Shown here: positions 60,303-64,000 of the stretch, one piece after another
How positions within the stretch are numbered: position 1 is the stretch's first letter
Layout: every line of letters starts with the position of its first letter
Assembly (NCBI GenBank): GCA_017438745.1
Contig: JAFRUS010000062.1
Span: 1-64,000, forward strand
DNA: 64,000 nt
Source: Oscillospiraceae bacterium
GTDB lineage: Bacteria; Bacillota; Clostridia; Oscillospirales; Ruminococcaceae
Direction: 5' to 3'
Translations under genes and position numbers: made by a program
Notes under the pieces: model-generated
Seen by the model: only the letters and a program-made list of their open reading frames with translations
What the model was told of the DNA's origin: nothing
The model's database searches: none

Positions 60303-61262
60303 ATGGCTAAGATCTTAGTTACCGGTGCTTGCGGGCTAATGGGCGAAAAGGTCTGCTCAGGATTACTCAAAAGAGATAATAATGAGATAATCGGAACCGA
60401 CACTAAGTCAAGCACCTACAATGAAGGAAAAGAACGATACACTTTTGTAAGTGCAGGTCCGAGAGACCGTGCTGTATTTGAAGATCTTTTCAAAAATGAA
60501 GATATCGATATTCTTGTTCACTGCGCATACACAGCTGATAATGATCTTAAAGATATTATAACTGAAAATGACATTAAGGAAAGCGCGATCTACGATGACT
60601 ATCTTTACACTCTTGCAGTTTCGTCCGGAATAAAGAAAGCTATTCTTATAAGCACAAGTCAGGTTTATGAGTTTCCTAAATCAAGAGAACCTATAAGAGA
60701 AACTGACAGACTGAAGCTTGATTCAAACTATGCTAAGCTCAAAAGAAAAGCCGAAGAAAAATTCGGTGAAGCTATAAAGTCAAATCCGGAAGTCATCGGT
60801 GCAGCGCTCAGGGTGGCACCTATCTATACAAGTGATTTTTCAGACAATCTTCTTGCCAAGATATATGACCCTGAAACTGACGGACTGTTCGTATACTACT
60901 CAGGAGACTACGGATTCCAGTTCTGCTGTCTGCATAATCTCGTTGAGTTTATTATGTGCTACGTTAAGTATGCCGAGGACAGAACATACAGTGGCCTTTA
61001 CAACATAGCGGACAATAACATATGCTCGGCACGTGAGATAATATCCTACGCAAGAGCCCGAAAGACATACGGTCCGGCTGTTCAGAGAAATGTCGGAAAA
61101 GACAAGATGAAAAATCTTATCGGACGTCTGACCAGTAAGGGCGACCAGAAGACGAATTACCGCTACAATGACATGGATACGTTCTTTAACAACAATGTTC
61201 TTGATGATACCAGAGCAAAGAAACTCTGTAACTTCAAATGGAACATTGAAAACACAAAATAA
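60303..61262 (+). CDS. NAD-dependent epimerase/dehydratase (extended SDR)
   Basis: 319 residues from the ATG at 60303 with GAAAGGGG 9 bases upstream. MAKILVTGACGLMG is the Rossmann dinucleotide loop GxxGxxG; LISTSQVYE and NYAKLKRKAEEKF provide the Ser and Y-x-x-x-K catalytic residues of extended SDRs. Likely a nucleotide-sugar epimerase or dehydratase; the substrate is unclear. A 32-residue basic C-terminal tail is longer than usual. Monocistronic. Confidence 0.88.
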   Translation: MAKILVTGACGLMGEKVCSGLLKRDNNEIIGTDTKSSTYNEGKERYTFVSAGPRDRAVFEDLFKNEDIDILVHCAYTADNDLKDIITENDIKESAIYDDYLYTLAVSSGIKKAILISTSQVYEFPKSREPIRETDRLKLDSNYAKLKRKAEEKFGEAIKSNPEVIGAALRVAPIYTSDFSDNLLAKIYDPETDGLFVYYSGDYGFQFCCLHNLVEFIMCYVKYAEDRTYSGLYNIADNNICSAREIISYARARKTYGPAVQRNVGKDKMKNLIGRLTSKGDQKTNYRYNDMDTFFNNNVLDDTRAKKLCNFKWNIENTK

Positions 61263-61312
61263 TAATAAGCCGGCTAAAGTAAACGGCACGGATGTTGGCT
61301 GTTTACTGTAAA

Positions 61313-61353
61313 AAAAAAAGTCTTACCGCGTAAAAACGGTAAGACTTTTTTGT
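61313..61353. terminator. Bidirectional terminator between the SDR and sortase genes
   Basis: AAAAAGTCTTACCG (61315-61328) and CGGTAAGACTTTTT (61337-61350); T-runs on both strands. Confidence 0.9.
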
Positions 61354-61368
61354 TTCTCAGTGTGAGGG

Positions 61369-61420
61369 CTGCGGGGCTTCGTACAACATCACGCTCGTCC
61401 GGTGAAGCAGGACAGGAGAC
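61369..61420. repeat. Repeat B, degenerate copy after the sortase gene
   Basis: CGGGGCTTCG and GTCCGG-TGAAG-CAGGAC fragments of repeat B just beyond the sortase stop codon. The hairpins are decayed. Confidence 0.5.
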
Positions 61421-61957
61421 TTAATCGCTCTGTTTAAGAAGTCCGACGATGATCTGTCTCTGACTTCCGTCATCAGTGCAGGTCACCAGTGTTATGCGGT
61501 TGTCACCGAAATCGTCAAGTATCCATGTCTCATCGGGATTAACAATGAATTTTTCAGAAATGGTGTATACATATTCATTTCTGTTTAAGTCGTAGAGAGT
61601 TATATCCATACCTTTGTCGGCGTTTTTCAGACCGTTGAAATGCTCTTTGTAAATGGTGCTGCTGTGTCCGGCAATACAGTAATTGCCGCTTCCGAAATCA
61701 CCTGTACCGGTAAAGTGTCCTGTGCCTTCCGCAAGTATTTCATTTTCTGTACCTTCAAGTACAGGAGCTTTAATGTGCAGGTCAGCTATCTCAACGACCG
61801 GGTTTTCGTTTAAAAGTTTCTGCCTGTGAAATTCCCTGCATACTTTTCGTATGCCGAAATAACCTAAAACGGCAGCGCCGGTGAGGAAGGCAATGAGTCC
61901 CGAAATGAAAAGGACCCATTGCTTTTTCGTTTTTGTACCGGCGATCTGTTTTCTCAT
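61421..61957 (-). CDS. Class D-type sortase
   Basis: 178 residues from the ATG at 61957 with GGAAGGAAAT upstream. One N-terminal membrane helix (VLFISGLIAFLTGAAVLGYFG) and the sortase barrel with the catalytic His in IAGHSST, the Cys in ITLVTCTDDGSQRQIIVGL and the Arg in SQRQ. Short length and the extracytoplasmic C-terminus fit class D/E sortases. It could anchor the VWA protein with TPKTGD at 38657-39877, although the two genes are 20 kb apart. Monocistronic, ahead of repeat B. Confidence 0.88.
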   Translation of the reverse strand: MRKQIAGTKTKKQWVLFISGLIAFLTGAAVLGYFGIRKVCREFHRQKLLNENPVVEIADLHIKAPVLEGTENEILAEGTGHFTGTGDFGSGNYCIAGHSSTIYKEHFNGLKNADKGMDITLYDLNRNEYVYTISEKFIVNPDETWILDDFGDNRITLVTCTDDGSQRQIIVGLLKQSD

Positions 61958-62091
61958 ATTATTTCCTTCCCCGAAAATAAATAAATTAAAAGTGATTAGC
62001 AAAACTGCTTTTTGCTTACAATGTAATTATAGCATGTGAATATAAGTTTTTATTTATAATTACAGAATTGTAATTATAATAAAACGAGGGC

Positions 62092-62150
62092 ACGGGGCGA
62101 AGCCCCGTAAATCCCCTCCAGCTGGAAATCCAGCTCCGCCGGATTTCCAG
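62092..62150. repeat. Repeat B at the 3' end of the OmpR-type regulator
   Basis: ACGGGGC-GAA-GCCCCGT (62092-62108) and CTGGAAATCCAGCTCCGCCGGATTTCCAG (62122-62150), ending 5 bases from the stop codon at 62156. Confidence 0.9.
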
Positions 62151-62155
62151 CTTAA

Positions 62156-62842
62156 TTAAAATATTACACGGCGAAGCACATAGTCACCTTCGGATGTTGA
62201 TGCAATCTCGTAGGTGCTCATGTCATCCATTTCGAGATGCTTTTTCAGACGGGATATGTTTACTCTTATCGTGTTTTTGCTGTCTTCCACATCGCAGCCG
62301 TAGATGTTCTTGTATATCTCATGACAGTTTATACGTGAACCTATGCGGCTTGCCAGCAGATAAAGTATCTGAAGTTCGCGCTGCGGAAGGGAGTATTCAT
62401 TGTCGTCCAGCGTTGCGGTGCCGGAAAACAGGTCTATTGAAAGAAACGGGAGTTCTATTTTCGGATGACCGGATGCCTGAGTGACATTTCTGCGCAGCTG
62501 GGCTTCGATACGTGCTTTCAGTACGTTTAGGTCATACGGCTTGGTTATGTAGTCATCTCCGCCGCTGCGGAATCCCATTATGACACTGTCGTTTTCATCC
62601 CGGGCGGTAAGAAAAATAACCGGGGCATTGGTCTTCTGTCTGAGTATTTTGCAGAAATCCATGCCGTCTCCGTCCGGCAGCATTACATCGAGAAGAACGA
62701 GATCCGGAATATATTCCTCGAGTTTGAAAGTCGCTGATTTAATTGAGTCGGCACAGTGTACCGTGTAGCCTTCGCCTTCCAGAAAGCTTTTGTTTATTCC
62801 CATGATGTCAGAATCATCTTCTACCAGCAGGATGTGAGCCAT
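62156..62842 (-). CDS. OmpR/PhoB-family response regulator
   Basis: 228 residues. Receiver domain 1-115 with DD near the start (LVEDDSDIM), the phospho-acceptor in VLLDVMLPDGDG (about residue 52), T in FLTARDEN and K in TKPYD; winged helix DNA-binding domain at about 130-225 (LPQRELQILYLLASRIGSRI, NTIRVNISRLKKHLE). GGGGG precedes the ATG. The gene before it encodes an Hpt protein; a cognate kinase is not within the window but could lie upstream of the edge. Confidence 0.92.
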   Translation of the reverse strand: MAHILLVEDDSDIMGINKSFLEGEGYTVHCADSIKSATFKLEEYIPDLVLLDVMLPDGDGMDFCKILRQKTNAPVIFLTARDENDSVIMGFRSGGDDYITKPYDLNVLKARIEAQLRRNVTQASGHPKIELPFLSIDLFSGTATLDDNEYSLPQRELQILYLLASRIGSRINCHEIYKNIYGCDVEDSKNTIRVNISRLKKHLEMDDMSTYEIASTSEGDYVLRRVIF

Positions 62843-62883
62843 AAATACCCCCGTTAATGTGTTTTTCTTTTTGACCGTAATAT

Positions 62884-62914
62884 GCAGATCCGCAAATATA
62901 GTCTGCGGATCTGC
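62884..62914 (-). terminator. Hairpin between the Hpt gene and the regulator gene
   Basis: GCAGATCCGCA and TGCGGATCTGC pair perfectly (11 bp) around 9 bases; related to repeat C. On the minus strand it is not followed by a clear T-run immediately, so some read-through into the regulator is possible. Confidence 0.6.
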
Positions 62915-62936
62915 ACCTGTATTGATATTATTGTTT

Positions 62937-64000
62937 TTATCCGAGTATGCCCTTCCACTTTGTTATGAGTTCAGAGCATTTTTCGAGTTCAGATGATGAA
63001 ACAGCTTCCTTGAGTTCACCGAATACAGTTTCGTTTTCGCCTGAAAGTTTGAATTTGCTTAAGTTTTCCACTACCTCTTCCATGGTAAGTGAATCGAAGT
63101 CCTCTATTGCTTCGGCAAGCTTGTCAAGAAGTTCGTTTATCTGACCGCTGTCAGCTTCCTTTTCCTCGTCCTCGTCAGGAACGTCAGGGAAGAGATACTT
63201 GAGTGATTTTCTGTATCCGCGGTATTCCTCGAGCATAGCTGCGGTCTGTTCGCGGATAAGATCGATGTTTCCTTCGTTACCGGCCTTCTCCATTTCAGCT
63301 GCTACAGCGGAAACGTGTTCTGCACCGATCTGCTTTGAAGTGCTCTTGAGAGCGTGAACTTCGATAGTGTAGTTCTTCCAGTCCTCGTTGTTGTAGTGAT
63401 TTTCGATGGAACGTGCTTTCTGTTCGATAGAGCAGAAATACTGTTTCAGTACAGTGAGGAACAGTTTTTCTGTTCCTAGAAGTGAAAGTGCAAGTTTAAC
63501 ATTAAGTCCTTCTATTTCAAGCGGACCGCTTCGCTGGCCCGGAGCTGCCGGCTTCGGTGCAGGCGGCTTTGGAGCCGGTGCCGGAGCGGGTGCAGGTGCA
63601 GCAGGCTTTGGAACTGGTGCCGGCTGTGGCGCTGGAGCAGGCGCAGGTGCTGCTGCAGGCTGGGAAACCGGAGCAGGCTGTGGTGCAGGTGCTGCTGGCT
63701 GAGAAACCGGTGCTGGTTGTGGCGCAGGAGCAGGAGCCGGTGCAGGTGCTGCAGACTGGGAAACTGGTGCCGGCTGAGGTGAAGGAGCAGGTGCCGGTTC
63801 TGATGCGACAGGCTGAGGGGCAGCTTCCGGAGCAGGTGCTTCAGAATACTGAACATCGGAACTGTCAGAGTAGCCAGCACTTTCATCAGGCTGTTCTGAA
63901 GGGAATGCAGTTGATTCAAGCTCAACTTCCTTGTAGAACGGACCGTTTACCGACATCTCATCTTCAGGATTATCTTTCTGAGCATTTTCGGAAAGTACTA
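62937..64000 (-). CDS. Hpt-domain signalling protein, 5' end beyond the window
   Basis: The reading frame is open to base 64000, so only the C-terminal part is visible (about 354 residues). The visible part begins VLSENAQKDNPEDEM, as expected just after a receiver domain, then an Ala/Pro/Gln-rich linker of about 110 residues (dinucleotide-like AP repeats), an Hpt domain with the phospho-histidine in EVHALKSTSKQIGAE (about residue 190 of the visible part) and a further helical region. A hybrid histidine kinase or receiver-Hpt protein is likely, feeding the response regulator downstream. Confidence 0.8.
   Translation of the reverse strand, partial: VLSENAQKDNPEDEMSVNGPFYKEVELESTAFPSEQPDESAGYSDSSDVQYSEAPAPEAAPQPVASEPAPAPSPQPAPVSQSAAPAPAPAPAPQPAPVSQPAAPAPQPAPVSQPAAAPAPAPAPQPAPVPKPAAPAPAPAPAPKPPAPKPAAPGQRSGPLEIEGLNVKLALSLLGTEKLFLTVLKQYFCSIEQKARSIENHYNNEDWKNYTIEVHALKSTSKQIGAEHVSAVAAEMEKAGNEGNIDLIREQTAAMLEEYRGYRKSLKYLFPDVPDEDEEKEADSGQINELLDKLAEAIEDFDSLTMEEVVENLSKFKLSGENETVFGELKEAVSSSELEKCSELITKWKGILG

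Noticed and set aside
63406..63702. Gly/Ala-rich plus-strand frame
   Set aside because: It is the complement of the AP-rich linker of the Hpt protein.

Overview
The window looks like a chromosomal segment of a fibre-degrading, cellulosome-forming Gram-positive anaerobe, most like Ruminococcus (Oscillospiraceae). This is inferred from type-I dockerins on secreted GH10, GH16 and CotH proteins, clostridial sigma-A promoters (many perfect TTGACA-N17-TATAAT), AGGAGG ribosome sites, low G+C intergenic DNA and an hrcA-grpE-dnaK-dnaJ heat-shock operon with CIRCE. No single-copy marker was used to fix the species.

Layout. 1-5.8 kb: hairpin cluster at the left edge, then a minus-strand YtrA-like ABC operon (two paralogous permeases, GntR regulator, ATPase) with a clear promoter and operator. 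5.9-14.5 kb: Rpn-family nuclease, ECF sigma factor with a membrane partner, a Phd antitoxin overlapping a DUF1016 gene whose nuclease core is deleted, a GH16-propeller-dockerin enzyme, a HipA-like kinase with a small partner, and an XRE regulator. 15.4-29 kb: cellulosome/accessory block with two paralogous dockerin proteins of unknown fold, GH10 xylanase, CotH protein, an Rhs remnant with orphan immunity gene, and a large binding lipoprotein. 29-36.5 kb: dnaJ, dnaK, grpE, hrcA and ppk. 36.7-46 kb: tRNA-Leu, a c-di-GMP-I riboswitch before a type IV pilin-like gene, a VWA surface protein, SseB, a histone-like DUF6465 protein, two tRNA-Ser and a large PAS/GGDEF/EAL protein. 46.5-64 kb: BspA-like lipoprotein, a P-type-ATPase-like protein lacking catalytic motifs, rlmB, a FapA/DUF342 protein, OGG-type glycosylase behind a DnaA-box-like array, a diguanylate cyclase with a LacI-like sensor, ArsR regulator, sugar-type binding lipoprotein, radical SAM protein, sugar-nucleotide-type SDR, sortase, OmpR regulator and the 3' end of an Hpt-containing signalling protein cut by the window edge.

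Themes. (1) c-di-GMP: one synthetase, one phosphodiesterase and one riboswitch controlling a pilin lie in 20 kb. (2) Decayed or disarmed conflict modules: DUF1016 without nuclease, Rhs without toxin, P-type ATPase without DKTGT. (3) Short palindromic repeat families sit exactly at the stop codons of many minus-strand genes. The best candidates for something not yet described are the dead P-type ATPase, the HipA-like kinase pair, the Phd-DUF1016 pair, the dockerin-linked repeat proteins and the DnaA-box-like array.
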